Of a DNA stretch of 64,000 nucleotides, positions 17,759 to 27,273 are shown piece by piece; position 1 is the stretch's first letter; each line of letters starts with the position of its first letter. The notes below the pieces were generated by a model. That model was not told the origin of the DNA. It saw only the letters and a list, made by a program, of their open reading frames with translations, and searched no databases. The position numbers were made by a program, and so were the translations under genes. This DNA comes from VYFG01 sp965204165 (GTDB taxonomy: Bacteria > Pseudomonadota > Gammaproteobacteria > Arenicellales > Poriferihabitantaceae), in the NCBI GenBank assembly GCA_965204165.1, contig OZ241969.1:806001-870000 (forward strand). The letters run 5' to 3'.

Positions 17759-19378
17759 CAGCAATTCCCGCCATCATCTGTAGTCCAATAAAGACGTGGG
17801 TTTGAGGCGGTGCTGGGGGAAGGCGGTTCGCAGACTTTTCCTGAAAAGGCGGTATGATCCGTCTGATTTCACGATATCGGATGATCTGTCATGTCGAAAG
17901 CCGTGTTTCGCAAGACCCTGAGCGTTCCGGGTCTGCTTCGGGTGGTGCGTGGGCATTTTGATCGCATTGAGGATCCCATCGTGAGCCGGGGCCTGGCACT
18001 GACGGACTGCCTGATGTCGGGTCTGGCGGTATTCGCGCTGAAGTACCCGTCGCTGCTGAGTTTCGAGCAGGACGCACGGGACGAGGGCCGGATCCGGTCG
18101 AACCTCAGGGAACTGTACGGGGTTGGCCGCGCGCCGTCGGACACGGCGATGCGCGAGCGCCTGGACCTGGTGGACCCGCGTGCGCTGCGGGGTGCCTTCA
18201 AGGGTGTGTTCGCGGCCCTTCAGCGTGGCAAGGGTCTGGAGGGTTTCACCTGGCTGGGCCATCATCTGCTGTCGGTGGACGGGACGGGGTACTTCTCGTC
18301 GAAGAGTGTGCATTGCGACCATTGCTGCGAGAAACATCACCGTGACGGCAGCACCACCTGGTACCACCAGATGCTGGGGGCGGTACTGGTCCACCCGGAG
18401 CACCGGGAGGTGTTCCCGCTGGCGCCGGAACCGATCATGCGTTCGGACGGTTCGCGGAAGAACGACTGCGAGCGCAACGCGGCGAAGCGTCTGCTGCGTG
18501 ACGTCCGTCGCGAGCATCCGCACCTGAAGCTGCTGGTGGTGGAGGATGCGCTGGCGTCGAACGGGCCGCACATCCGGCTGCTGGGGGAACTGGACATGCG
18601 GTATGTCCTGGGCGTGAAGCCGGGGGACCATGGGGAACTGTTCCGCCGTGTCGAGGCCTCGGCGGCGACCCGTACCGTGGAGAGGTCGGAAGGGGGCGGC
18701 AGCCGTTTCCGGTTCCGGTTTCTGAACGGCGTACCGCTGAACCAGGCGAACCCCGATCTGGCAGTGAACTTCCTGGCGTGCCGGGAGACCCGCCCCGATG
18801 GCCGGGAACTGCACTTCTCCTGGGTCACGGACATGGAGGTCACGGAATCGAACGCGCATGACCTGATGCGGGCCGGACGCGCCCGTTGGCGCATCGAGAA
18901 CGAGACGTTCAACACCCTGAAGAACCAAGGCTACGGCTTCGAGCACAACTTTGGTCACGGCAAGCGGCATCTGGCGACGGTGTTCGCCCACCTGACGATG
19001 CTGGCGTTCCTCATCGACCAGGTGCAGCAGCGGTGCTGTGCGCTGTTCCGGGCGGCCCGGGAGAAGGCGGGCGGTTCGAAATACCTGTGGGTGCGGTTGC
19101 ACGGGCTGTTCACGGAGTTCTACATTCCGGACTGGGAGACCCTGTACCGGGCGATCGCGTTCGGGCACCGGAAGACGGAGTTGGTGCCCTTCGACACTTC
19201 CTGACCCGGCGGCCGTGTCCGAATATGCAACGGGCCGGTTCTTCGGGGAATCATGTGGCCAGCAGACAATCCGGCACACCGCCCGGAGGGGGTTCCCTCC
19301 CCGCGTAGTCGGGGAACAGGGGCTCAAACCATGAAATCCGCCGAATCCAATCCGTGATAGAATTAGCGGGAATTGCTG
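17759..19378 (+). mobile_element. 1,620-bp IS inside istA copy A, 9-bp target duplication
   Basis: The ends cagcaattcccgc and gcgggaattgctg form a perfect 13-bp inverted pair. The flanks carry gtcagcaac on both sides (17750-17758 and 19379-19387), and the intact istA copies have that 9-mer once. The element is therefore complete and was placed by ordinary transposition. It carries a single transposase gene. Confidence 0.95.
17891..19204 (+). CDS. DDE transposase of the 1,620-bp IS
   Basis: 437 residues. A helical N-terminal part (LTDCLMSGLAVFALKYPSLL) precedes a DDE core: Asp in HHLLSVDGTGYFSSK (~133), Asp in LLVVEDALASNG (~218), and a YREK-like stretch RARWRIENETFNTLKNQGY (~335). A Cys/His cluster, VHCDHCCEKHHRDG, follows the first Asp. 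It resembles transposases of the unclassified ISNCY-type group, though I cannot assign the subgroup from memory. Complete terminal repeats and an intact frame suggest it can move. Confidence 0.85.
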   Translation: MSKAVFRKTLSVPGLLRVVRGHFDRIEDPIVSRGLALTDCLMSGLAVFALKYPSLLSFEQDARDEGRIRSNLRELYGVGRAPSDTAMRERLDLVDPRALRGAFKGVFAALQRGKGLEGFTWLGHHLLSVDGTGYFSSKSVHCDHCCEKHHRDGSTTWYHQMLGAVLVHPEHREVFPLAPEPIMRSDGSRKNDCERNAAKRLLRDVRREHPHLKLLVVEDALASNGPHIRLLGELDMRYVLGVKPGDHGELFRRVEASAATRTVERSEGGGSRFRFRFLNGVPLNQANPDLAVNFLACRETRPDGRELHFSWVTDMEVTESNAHDLMRAGRARWRIENETFNTLKNQGYGFEHNFGHGKRHLATVFAHLTMLAFLIDQVQQRCCALFRAAREKAGGSKYLWVRLHGLFTEFYIPDWETLYRAIAFGHRKTELVPFDTS

Positions 19379-20037
19379 GTCAGCAACTATCTGTTGCGGC
19401 TGGACCAGGAGGGGCTTTCGTGGCCACTTCCGGATGATCTGAACGACGCCGATCTCGAGCGGCGCCTGTTTCCACCGCCGGCGCCCCGGCGGCTGGCCCG
19501 GAAGCGAGGGGTCCCGGACTGGGTGTACATCAAAAAGGAGCTCCGGGGAAAGGGCGTGACCCTGCAATTGCTCTGGGACGAGTACCGGGAACAGAACCCC
19601 GAGGGGTACGAGTATTCCTGGTTCTGCCGGCACTACCGCAAGTGGACCGGCAAGCTGGATCTGGTGATGCGGCAGGACCACAAGGCGGGTGAGAAGCTGT
19701 TCGTGGACTACGCCGGCATGACGGTGGGGATCATCGACCCGTCCACGGGGGAGGAACGCCAGGCCCAGCTCTTCGTGGCGGCGCTGGGTGCGTCGGGCTA
19801 CACCTATGCCGAGGTCACCTGGACCCAGGGACTGGAAGACTGGATCACCTCCCACCAGAACTGCTTCTCCTGGATGGGTGGATGTCCCGAGATCGTCGTG
19901 CCCGACAACCTGCGGTCCGCGGTGACGAAGGCCCACCGGTACGAGCCCGAGATCAACCCCACCTACCAGGAAATGGCGGAGCACCATGACCTGGCTGTGG
20001 TGCCTGCGCGCATCAAGCGCCCAAGGGAGAAGGCTAA

Positions 20038-22037
20038 CCCGACTTTCGCAATTCGGGGGTTTTGGAAACGTAACCTGTTGAATTGATTATACCGACCCCC
20101 CAAAGGTCGGCACTACAGGAGCCTTGTCGCCCGGTGGCGTAGCAGATCAGATTCGCAGCCGCGGAGGCGGCTGCTCCGGCAACTTCAGGCCAAGCTGATG
20201 CAGCAGGAGCTTGTGGTCCCCATCCGGCTGGGTGTAACGCGGCAGGATGAGATGATGTCCATCGGCAGTGGGCAGGTGAACATCCACCATCCGGATGGTG
20301 GCGAACTTTTCCAGTATTTCCCGCGGAGTCAGGCCGGGGGCATGGGGCCTGGCAAGATTCTTCAGGGTGACCTGGAGGCAGTAGGCCATGAACGACAGGA
20401 AGATATGGGCCTCGATCCGTTGCTCCTTCTGATGGAACACCGGCCGGATGGCAAGGTCATGCTTCAATTCCTTGAATGCCTGTTCGATTTCGGTGAGCCG
20501 CATGTATTGACGCCACAGTTCCGCCGGATTCCCGTCGGCCATGTTGGAGCGCAGCAGGTAGCGCCCTTCCCGGTGGAAGGTCTGCCGCAGCTTCCCGCGC
20601 CGCAGACGGTAGGTGAACGGCACCCCGGAATCACCATCCCCGATCTCCAGGTCGACGAGATGCCAGGCCCGGCCGGCCTCCTTCTTCGCCGCACCGAGCT
20701 TCAGCAGCAGCTCGTCGCGGCTGTTGGTCTGGCGCCGCAGTTCCCCCAGACGTCCCCAGAGCTTCTTCAGGCGCCGCCGGCGCATGCCCCTCTCCTTGCT
20801 GACCCGGCCCCCGCTGCGAACCAGGATGTACAGCTCCCCGTCCGCCCGGTGCAGCTTCACCTCCACGTTCTCCCGGACGGCCTGCCAGGGCTGGCCGAGG
20901 AACGACCGCTCCATCCGGCTCAGCCGCCCCTTCGGCGTACCCACCAGGTAGCGGATCCCGGAAGGGTCCGACCGCATCGCCTCCAGCGATTCCTCCGTCG
21001 GGATCCCACGGTCCATGATCCACACCCGCTCGGAACGGCCGTACTGATCTTCGATCCTGGCCATGAATTCCAGCAGCGTCGTCTTGTCCGAGGTGTTCCC
21101 CGGCATCACCTCGTAGGCCAGCGGAAACCCGTCCGGCGTCACGATCAGCGCAATCACCACCTGCACGCAGTCCGGGCGCTTGTCACGGCTGTAGCCGAAC
21201 CGGCGCTTGTCCTCGAACGGGGGATCGCTCTCGAAGTACGTGCTCGTCAGATCGTACAGCAGCACCTCGAAGCGCGCCTGGAACAGACTGCCCCAGCGTG
21301 TCCGCAGATACGAGAAGAACCCTCGCCGGTGGGCCTCCAGCCGGTCCAGGACCCGGTACAGCGTGTCCCGCGGAATCACCCGGTCCAGACCCAGAAGGTC
21401 ACCCATCGCGCTGTCCTCGTACCAGCGCCGGTACAGCCGCCACTCGCTGCCCGGATCAATCAGACGGTAGCACACCTGCACCTTCAGAATGTCCAGCCAC
21501 CGCGTCCCCTTCCGGCTCGGCGGCAAATGCTCACCCCAGTACCCGTCCAGGTCCAGAAAATCCCACAGCCACAGGGCCAGCCAGCACGCCCCCCACTGGC
21601 GCGAACGGTGCAACTCCAGCCTGCCCACATCCACACGGACCACCGCGCACGACATCTCCGGCGCTTCCCGGTCCTCCGGGAACAGCGCCATCTGCTGCAG
21701 ACCCCGGTTCTCGGACAGCACATCGATGGTGCGGCACCACGCCGCCTTCTGGGTGCCGTTGATCTCGCCGAGATACAGAACCTGACGCTGCACCACCCGG
21801 CCGCCTCCCACCCGGGCATTCTCCACAATGCTCCAGTACCGGTGGTGCACCCCGTCCTTCCAGCGGCTCTTGCTGCGCACGAACATGACCTCCATGGTCT
21901 CTGCCGGACACCTCCGGATCAAGGCAAAAGTCGGCACTACAAGGCAACTTCAGGGGGACGGGCCAATCAATTCAAGGGATTGCATCTCAATCATCCCCAA
22001 AATCAGCCCGGATTCCGGGCGAATCGCGAAAGTCGGG
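20038..22037 (-). mobile_element. 2.0-kb IS1634-like element inside istA copy A
   Basis: The left end cccgactttcgcaattcg and the right end (read inward) cccgactttcgcgattcg are inverted repeats with one mismatch. The target bases ctaa are present on both sides (20034-20037 and 22038-22041); gctaa is possible if the last IS base is counted with the target. Intact istA copies carry this sequence once. One transposase gene is inside, on the minus strand. Confidence 0.9.
20147..21895 (-). CDS. IS1634-like transposase
   Basis: About 582 residues from the ATG at 21895 (MEVMFVRSKSRWKDGVH); an in-frame ATG at 21937 lengthens it by 14. The N-terminal segment (RYWSIVENARVGGGRVVQR) is characteristic of the IS1634 group. 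DDE residues: Asp in EVLLYDLTSTYFES (~234), Asp in RVWIMDRGIPTEE (~309), Glu in LTEIEQAFKELKHDLAIRP (~490). It moves the 2-kb element around it. The frame is complete, with no stops or shifts. Confidence 0.9.
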   Translation of the reverse strand: MEVMFVRSKSRWKDGVHHRYWSIVENARVGGGRVVQRQVLYLGEINGTQKAAWCRTIDVLSENRGLQQMALFPEDREAPEMSCAVVRVDVGRLELHRSRQWGACWLALWLWDFLDLDGYWGEHLPPSRKGTRWLDILKVQVCYRLIDPGSEWRLYRRWYEDSAMGDLLGLDRVIPRDTLYRVLDRLEAHRRGFFSYLRTRWGSLFQARFEVLLYDLTSTYFESDPPFEDKRRFGYSRDKRPDCVQVVIALIVTPDGFPLAYEVMPGNTSDKTTLLEFMARIEDQYGRSERVWIMDRGIPTEESLEAMRSDPSGIRYLVGTPKGRLSRMERSFLGQPWQAVRENVEVKLHRADGELYILVRSGGRVSKERGMRRRRLKKLWGRLGELRRQTNSRDELLLKLGAAKKEAGRAWHLVDLEIGDGDSGVPFTYRLRRGKLRQTFHREGRYLLRSNMADGNPAELWRQYMRLTEIEQAFKELKHDLAIRPVFHQKEQRIEAHIFLSFMAYCLQVTLKNLARPHAPGLTPREILEKFATIRMVDVHLPTADGHHLILPRYTQPDGDHKLLLHQLGLKLPEQPPPRLRI

Positions 22038-22255
22038 CTAAGGCGGAATTGAGCGTGCTTCTGGCAGAGTGGGTATTCCACGGCAAAGTTGCCACCCATT
22101 CCACGCTGAAAGTTGCCACCGATTCCACGGCAAAGTTGCCACTCATTCCACGGTGAAAGTTGCCACTTTCACCAAGGCATACCCTCCCATCGGAGCCGAA
22201 CGACGCATGATTGACAACCCGGTATGGTGCCCGCCTTTTCAACGAGGAGGCACCC

Positions 22256-23800
22256 ATGCCACACAAGAGTCTATCCATGCGCAAAATCAAGGAAATCCTG
22301 AGGCTGAACCAGCAAGGGCTGAGCAACCGGGAAATCGGCAGGATCTGCAGGATCAGCCACACCACGGTCAGCAACTATCTGTTGCGGCTGGACCAGGAGG
22401 GGCTTTCGTGGCCACTTCCGGATGATCTGAACGACGCCGATCTCGAGCGGCGCCTGTTTCCACCGCCGGCGCCCCGGCGGCTGGCCCGGAAGCGAGGGGT
22501 CCCGGACTGGGTGTACATCAAAAAGGAGCTCCGGGGAAAGGGCGTGACCCTGCAATTGCTCTGGGACGAGTACCGGGAACAGAACCCCGAGGGGTACGAG
22601 TATTCCTGGTTCTGCCGGCACTACCGCAAGTGGACCGGCAAGCTGGATCTGGTGATGCGGCAGGACCACAAGGCGGGTGAGAAGCTGTTCGTGGACTACG
22701 CCGGCATGACGGTGGGGATCATCGACCCGTCCACGGGGGAGGAACGCCAGGCCCAGCTCTTCGTGGCGGCGCTGGGTGCGTCGGGCTACACCTATGCCGA
22801 GGTCACCTGGACCCAGGGACTGGAAGACTGGATCACCTCCCACCAGAACTGCTTCTCCTGGATGGGTGGATGTCCCGAGATCGTCGTGCCCGACAACCTG
22901 CGGTCCGCGGTGACGAAGGCCCACCGGTACGAGCCCGAGATCAACCCCACCTACCAGGAAATGGCGGAGCACCATGACCTGGCTGTGGTGCCTGCGCGCA
23001 TCAAGCGCCCAAGGGAGAAGGCTAAGGCGGAATTGAGCGTGCTTCTGGCAGAGCGCTGGATTCTCGCGGTCCTGCGCAACCGGCAGTTCTTCTCCCTGCG
23101 GGAGGTCAACATCGAGATCGGGAAACTGCTGGAGAAACTCAACAACAAGCCGTTCCAGAAGCTCCCCGGCAGCCGCCGGAAACTCTTCGAGGAACTTGAC
23201 AGGCCGGCCCTGAAACCGCTGCCCCGGGAGCCCTACGAGTTCGCCGAGTGGAAGAAGGTCCGCGTCCACAGCACGGACTATCACGTCGAGTTCGACAGGC
23301 ACTGGTACTCCGTTCCCTGCGCACTCGTCGGGATCGAGATCGAACTCCGGGTCACCCGCAACACCGTCGAATGCTTACACAAGGGCCAGCGGGTCGCGAG
23401 CCACCGGCGCTCCTGGCTGCGGGGCAGGCACACCACTGCCTCGGAACACATGCCCGAGAAGCACCGCAAGGTGGGCGAATGGTCCCCGGAGCGCATCGTC
23501 GCATGGGCCGGAAAGGCTGGCCCTGACACCGCGGCGCTGGTGAAGAAGATGATGGACTCACGCCAACATCCCCAGCAGGCCTTCCGCGCCTGCCTCGGCA
23601 TCATGCGCCTCGGCCAGTCCTACGGCAACGAGCGGCTCAACGCCGCCTGCAAACGGGCCCTGTACCTGAAGACCCTCAAGTACCGGAGCGTCGAGGCGAT
23701 CCTCAAGAACGGACTCGACCGGAAAAAACCGGAGCCCGTCCAGGAGTCCATCCTTCCGGATGATCACGGGAATGTCCGGGGCTCCTCCTATTACCACTGA
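22256..23800 (+). CDS. istA: IstA transposase of IS21 copy B
   Basis: 514 residues from the ATG at 22256, with GAGGAGG six bases upstream. Helix-turn-helix at ~8-40 (LSNREIGRICRISHTTVSN). The DDE core includes Asp in KLFVDYAGMTVGI (~147), Asp in CPEIVVPDNLRSAV (~208) and the following Glu in the PTYQEMAEHHDLAV region (~240). The C-terminal beta domain (VHSTDYHVEFDRHWYSVP) is typical of IstA. It catalyses strand transfer and works with IstB, encoded 34 bases downstream. The copy is intact and nearly identical to that at 25543-27087. Confidence 0.95.
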   Translation: MPHKSLSMRKIKEILRLNQQGLSNREIGRICRISHTTVSNYLLRLDQEGLSWPLPDDLNDADLERRLFPPPAPRRLARKRGVPDWVYIKKELRGKGVTLQLLWDEYREQNPEGYEYSWFCRHYRKWTGKLDLVMRQDHKAGEKLFVDYAGMTVGIIDPSTGEERQAQLFVAALGASGYTYAEVTWTQGLEDWITSHQNCFSWMGGCPEIVVPDNLRSAVTKAHRYEPEINPTYQEMAEHHDLAVVPARIKRPREKAKAELSVLLAERWILAVLRNRQFFSLREVNIEIGKLLEKLNNKPFQKLPGSRRKLFEELDRPALKPLPREPYEFAEWKKVRVHSTDYHVEFDRHWYSVPCALVGIEIELRVTRNTVECLHKGQRVASHRRSWLRGRHTTASEHMPEKHRKVGEWSPERIVAWAGKAGPDTAALVKKMMDSRQHPQQAFRACLGIMRLGQSYGNERLNAACKRALYLKTLKYRSVEAILKNGLDRKKPEPVQESILPDDHGNVRGSSYYH

Positions 23801-23834
23801 CCACTTAAATTCAACGACAACCGGAGAAACCGAC

Positions 23835-24608
23835 ATGTTGAACCATCCCACCCTGGACAAGCTCCAGAAACTGAAACTCACCGGCATGGCCGCGGCCCTC
23901 GCCGACCAGACGAGTATATCCGACATCGACGAACTCGACTTCATGGAGCGCCTCGGGCTCCTCGTGGACCGGGAGGCCACCGAGCGGGAAGACCGCCGGC
24001 TCACCGCCCGCCTGCGGCTCGCCAGGTTCAGGCACAACGCCGCCATGGAGGATATCGACTACCGTGCCCCCAGGGGCCTCGACAGGGGCCTGATGCAGTC
24101 ACTGGCAGCCTGCCGCTGGGTCGCCGACCATCTCAACATCCTGATCACCGGACCCACCGGCGTGGGCAAGACCTGGATCGCCTGTGCGCTGGCGCAGAAA
24201 GCGTGCCGGGAGGGATACCATGCCCGGTATGTCCGTTTCCCCGCACTGCTGCGGGACCTGGCCGTCGCCAAGAGGGACGGGCGGTATCCCAAGCTGCTGT
24301 CGGCCCTCGCCAGGGTCGATGTCCTGCTGATCGACGACTGGGGCCTTGAGACCATGAACACCGAAAACCGCCGCGACCTGCTGGAACTCCTCGAGGACCG
24401 GTACGGGGCCCGTTCCACCGTGGTGACCAGCCAGCTGCCGGTGGAGAGCTGGTACGAAGGGGTCGGCGATCCGGTCCTGGCGGACGCGATCCTCGACCGG
24501 CTGGTGCACAACGCCCATCGGATCGGCCTCAAGGGCGAGTCCATGCGGAAGAAGAAATCCGAAGCCATGATGGCCGGATCCGGAGACCCGGAGTCCGGCC
24601 CGGAATGA
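23835..24608 (+). CDS. istB: IstB ATPase of IS21 copy B
   Basis: 257 residues from the ATG at 23835 (MLNHPTLDKLQKLKLTGMA), preceded by GGAGA; the frame is open further upstream into istA, but this is the family's usual N-terminus. Walker A is GPTGVGKTWIACALA (~108) and Walker B VDVLLIDDWGLE (~163), the DnaA/DnaC-like AAA+ pattern. IstB loads on target DNA and stimulates IstA. The length matches the family. Confidence 0.95.
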   Translation: MLNHPTLDKLQKLKLTGMAAALADQTSISDIDELDFMERLGLLVDREATEREDRRLTARLRLARFRHNAAMEDIDYRAPRGLDRGLMQSLAACRWVADHLNILITGPTGVGKTWIACALAQKACREGYHARYVRFPALLRDLAVAKRDGRYPKLLSALARVDVLLIDDWGLETMNTENRRDLLELLEDRYGARSTVVTSQLPVESWYEGVGDPVLADAILDRLVHNAHRIGLKGESMRKKKSEAMMAGSGDPESGPE

Positions 24609-24992
24609 CACCGGCAACCCGAAACGGGATCGGCGGCCGCCGCACTACCGCGCTTCGCTTGCTCTCCGCAATGCCGCGCGACAAACAAGTTTGTCGCCCG
24701 TCATCACGGACCAGGGCTGTCTTGCAGGTAAAAAAAAGCAGGTCAATAAATGACCTTGAAAAGCGAAAGGCGGTGGCGCCGGTGATCGCCGGAAACTGGA
24801 AATGCGGGGGTGCGTGGCGTAAGATTCGTCACGCACCCGCGACCGGGCGAGAGGACCTGGGTCCTTCAGCCCGATGACCGTTGCGTCGCTTCGCTCCGAT
24901 GAGAAGGTGCCCTGGATGAAATGGCAACTTTGCCGTGGACTGGGTGGCAACTTTGACCGTGGAACGGGTGGCAACTTTCCGTGGAATAGCCA
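24609..24992. other. Long structured non-coding tail of IS21 copy B
   Basis: About 300 bases without a gene separate istB from the right-end repeats. Two clear hairpins are present: gcgacaaac/gtttgtcgc with a 2-base loop (24678-24697) and gggtgcgtg/cacgcaccc (24808-24838). A third, weaker one is aggtca..tgacct near 24740. The last ~75 bases hold three right-end transposase-binding repeats. A short RNA or a captured piece of foreign DNA are both possible. Confidence 0.5.
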
Positions 24993-25508
24993 CTCAAGGC
25001 CCCAGTCGTCGATCAGCAGGACATCGACCCTGGCGAGGGCCGACAGCAGCTTGGGATACCGCCCGTCCCTCTTGGCGACGGCCAGGTCCCGCAGCAGTGC
25101 GGGGAAACGGACATACCGGGCATGGTATCCCTCCCGGCACGCTTTCTGCGCCAGCGCACAGGCGATCCAGGTCTTGCCCACGCCGGTGGGTCCGGTGATC
25201 AGGATGTTGAGATGGTCGGCGACCCAGCGGCAGGCTGCCAGTGACTGCATCAGGCCCCTGTCGAGGCCCCTGGGGGCACGGTAGTCGATATCCTCCATGG
25301 CGGCGTTGTGCCTGAACCTGGCGAGCCGCAGGCGGGCGGTGAGCCGGCGGTCTTCCCGCTCGGTGGCCTCCCGGTCCACGAGGAGCCCGAGGCGCTCCAT
25401 GAAGTCGAGTTCGTCGATGTCGGATATACTCGTCTGGTCGGCGAGGGCCGCGGCCATGCCGGTGAGTTTCAGTTTCTGGAGCTTGTCCAGGGTGGGATGG
25501 TTCAACAT
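24645..25508 (-). pseudogene. istB: istB of IS21 copy C, truncated and fused to read-through
   Basis: From the ATG at 25508 the protein matches intact IstB up to DDWGLE (about residue 171), including Walker A and B. At 24993 it enters the right end of copy B and continues as nonsense (WLFHGKLPPVPRSKLPPSP) until a stop at 24645. The C-terminal third needed for a working AAA+ protein is missing. The intact istB of copy B could act in its place. Confidence 0.9.
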
Positions 25509-27273
25509 GTCGGTTTCTCCGGTTGTCGTTGAATTTAAGTGGTCAGTGGTAATAGGAGGAGCCCCGGACATTCCCGTGATCATCCGGAAGGATGGACTCC
25601 TGGACGGGCTCCGGTTTTTTCCGGTCGAGTCCGTTCTTGAGGATCGCCTCGACGCTCCGGTACTTGAGGGTCTTCAGGTACAGGGCCCGTTTGCAGGCGG
25701 CGTTGAGCCGCTCGTTGCCGTAGGACTGGCCGAGGCGCATGATGCCGAGGCAGGCGCGGAAGGCCTGCTGGGGATGTTGGCGTGAGTCCATCATCTTCTT
25801 CACCAGCGCCGCGGTGTCAGGGCCAGCCTTTCCGGCCCATGCGACGATGCGCTCCGGGGACCATTCGCCCACCTTGCGGTGCTTCTCGGGCATGTGTTCC
25901 GAGGCAGTGGTGTGCCTGCCCCGCAGCCAGGAGCGCCGGTGGCTCGCGACCCGCTGGCCCTTGTGTAAGCATTCGACGGTGTTGCGGGTGACCCGGAGTT
26001 CGATCTCGATCCCGACGAGTGCGCAGGGAACGGAGTACCAGTGCCTGTCGAACTCGACGTGATAGTCCGTGCTGTGGACGCGGACCTTCTTCCACTCGGC
26101 GAACTCGTAGGGCTCCCGGGGCAGCGGTTTCAGGGCCGGCCTGTCAAGTTCCTCGAAGAGTTTCCGGCGGCTGCCGGGGAGCTTCTGGAACGGCTTGTTG
26201 TTGAGTTTCTCCAGCAGTTTCCCGATCTCGATGTTGACCTCCCGCAGGGAGAAGAACTGCCGGTTGCGCAGGACCGCGAGAATCCAGCGCTCTGCCAGAA
26301 GCACGCTCAATTCCGCCTTAGCCTTCTCCCTTGGGCGCTTGATGCGCGCAGGCACCACAGCCAGGTCATGGTGCTCCGCCATTTCCTGGTAGGTGGGGTT
26401 GATCTCGGGCTCGTACCGGTGGGCCTTCGTCACCGCGGACCGCAGGTTGTCGGGCACGACGATCTCGGGACATCCACCCATCCAGGAGAAGCAGTTCTGG
26501 TGGGAGGTGATCCAGTCTTCCAGTCCCTGGGTCCAGGTGACCTCGGCATAGGTGTAGCCCGACGCACCCAGCGCCGCCACGAAGAGCTGGGCCTGGCGTT
26601 CCTCCCCCGTGGACGGGTCGATGATCCCCACCGTCATGCCGGCGTAGTCCACGAACAGCTTCTCACCCGCCTTGTGGTCCTGCCGCATCACCAGATCCAG
26701 CTTGCCGGTCCACTTGCGGTAGTGCCGGCAGAACCAGGAATACTCGTACCCCTCGGGGTTCTGTTCCCGGTACTCGTCCCAGAGCAATTGCAGGGTCACG
26801 CCCTTTCCCCGGAGCTCCTTTTTGATGTACACCCAGTCCGGGACCCCTCGCTTCCGGGCCAGCCGCCGGGGCGCCGGCGGTGGAAACAGGCGCCGCTCGA
26901 GATCGGCGTCGTTCAGATCATCCGGAAGTGGCCACGAAAGCCCCTCCTGGTCCAGCCGCAACAGATAGTTGCTGACCGTGGTGTGGCTGATCCTGCAGAT
27001 CCTGCCGATTTCCCGGTTGCTCAGCCCTTGCTGGTTCAGCCTCAGGATTTCCTTGATTTTGCGCATGGATAGACTCTTGTGTGGCATGGGTGCCTCCTCG
27101 TTGAAAAGGCGGGCACCATACCGGGTTGTCAATCATGCGTCGTTCGGCTCCGATGGGAGGGTATGCCTTGGTGAAAGTGGCAACTTTCACCGTGGAATGA
27201 GTGGCAACTTTGCCGTGGAATCGGTGGCAACTTTCAGCGTGGAATGGGTGGCAACTTTGCCGTGGAATACCCA
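24993..27273 (-). mobile_element. IS21-family copy C, inverted, missing its right end
   Basis: The left end (TGGGTATTCC read inward) is at 27273, with the four end repeats as in copy B. istA is complete; istB is cut at 24993, where the right end of copy B abuts it. Copies B and C therefore lie tail to tail. DNA identity to copy B appears essentially complete over the shared part. Confidence 0.9.
25543..27087 (-). CDS. istA: IstA transposase of IS21 copy C
   Basis: 514 residues, the same protein as at 22256-23800, with the same GAGGAGG ribosome site. The frame is intact. Its partner istB directly downstream is truncated, so copy C would depend on IstB made by copy B, and it lacks one end to act on. 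Confidence 0.95.
   Translation of the reverse strand: MPHKSLSMRKIKEILRLNQQGLSNREIGRICRISHTTVSNYLLRLDQEGLSWPLPDDLNDADLERRLFPPPAPRRLARKRGVPDWVYIKKELRGKGVTLQLLWDEYREQNPEGYEYSWFCRHYRKWTGKLDLVMRQDHKAGEKLFVDYAGMTVGIIDPSTGEERQAQLFVAALGASGYTYAEVTWTQGLEDWITSHQNCFSWMGGCPEIVVPDNLRSAVTKAHRYEPEINPTYQEMAEHHDLAVVPARIKRPREKAKAELSVLLAERWILAVLRNRQFFSLREVNIEIGKLLEKLNNKPFQKLPGSRRKLFEELDRPALKPLPREPYEFAEWKKVRVHSTDYHVEFDRHWYSVPCALVGIEIELRVTRNTVECLHKGQRVASHRRSWLRGRHTTASEHMPEKHRKVGEWSPERIVAWAGKAGPDTAALVKKMMDSRQHPQQAFRACLGIMRLGQSYGNERLNAACKRALYLKTLKYRSVEAILKNGLDRKKPEPVQESILPDDHGNVRGSSYYH

Larger units (their letters stand above)
17453..22069 (+). mobile_element. IS21-family copy A, truncated and hit by two other ISs
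   Basis: The left end begins TGGGTATTCC and shows four imperfect copies of an attccacggcaaagttgccac unit, the usual multiple end repeats of IS21. Its istA is split by an IS at 17759-19378 and by another at 20038-22037. The element stops at 22069 inside istA, where the left end of copy B begins. There is no istB and no right end. Confidence 0.85.
17639..22069 (+). pseudogene. istA: istA of IS21 copy A, interrupted twice and truncated
   Basis: The pieces are 17639-17758, 19388-20037 and 22042-22069, nearly identical to the intact istA at 22256-23800. With the two inserts and their duplicated target bases removed, the frame reads on without change as far as ELSVLLAE, roughly residue 265 of 514. 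The helix-turn-helix (LSNREIGRICRISHTTVSN) and the first part of the DDE core survive. The C-terminal half is gone, so the product is inactive. Confidence 0.85.
22070..24992 (+). mobile_element. Complete IS21-family element, copy B
   Basis: The left end TGGGTATTCC and right end (read inward) TGGCTATTCC share the continuation acgg.aaagttgccaccc, with several internal repeats at each end. istA and istB are both intact. Flanks are istA of copy A on the left (gcagag) and istB of copy C on the right (ctcaag), which are not direct repeats of each other, so the copy does not sit in a simple insertion site. Confidence 0.9.

Noticed and set aside
20198..22156. 652-codon plus-strand frame
   Set aside because: Shadow of the IS1634-like transposase on the minus strand; no motifs.
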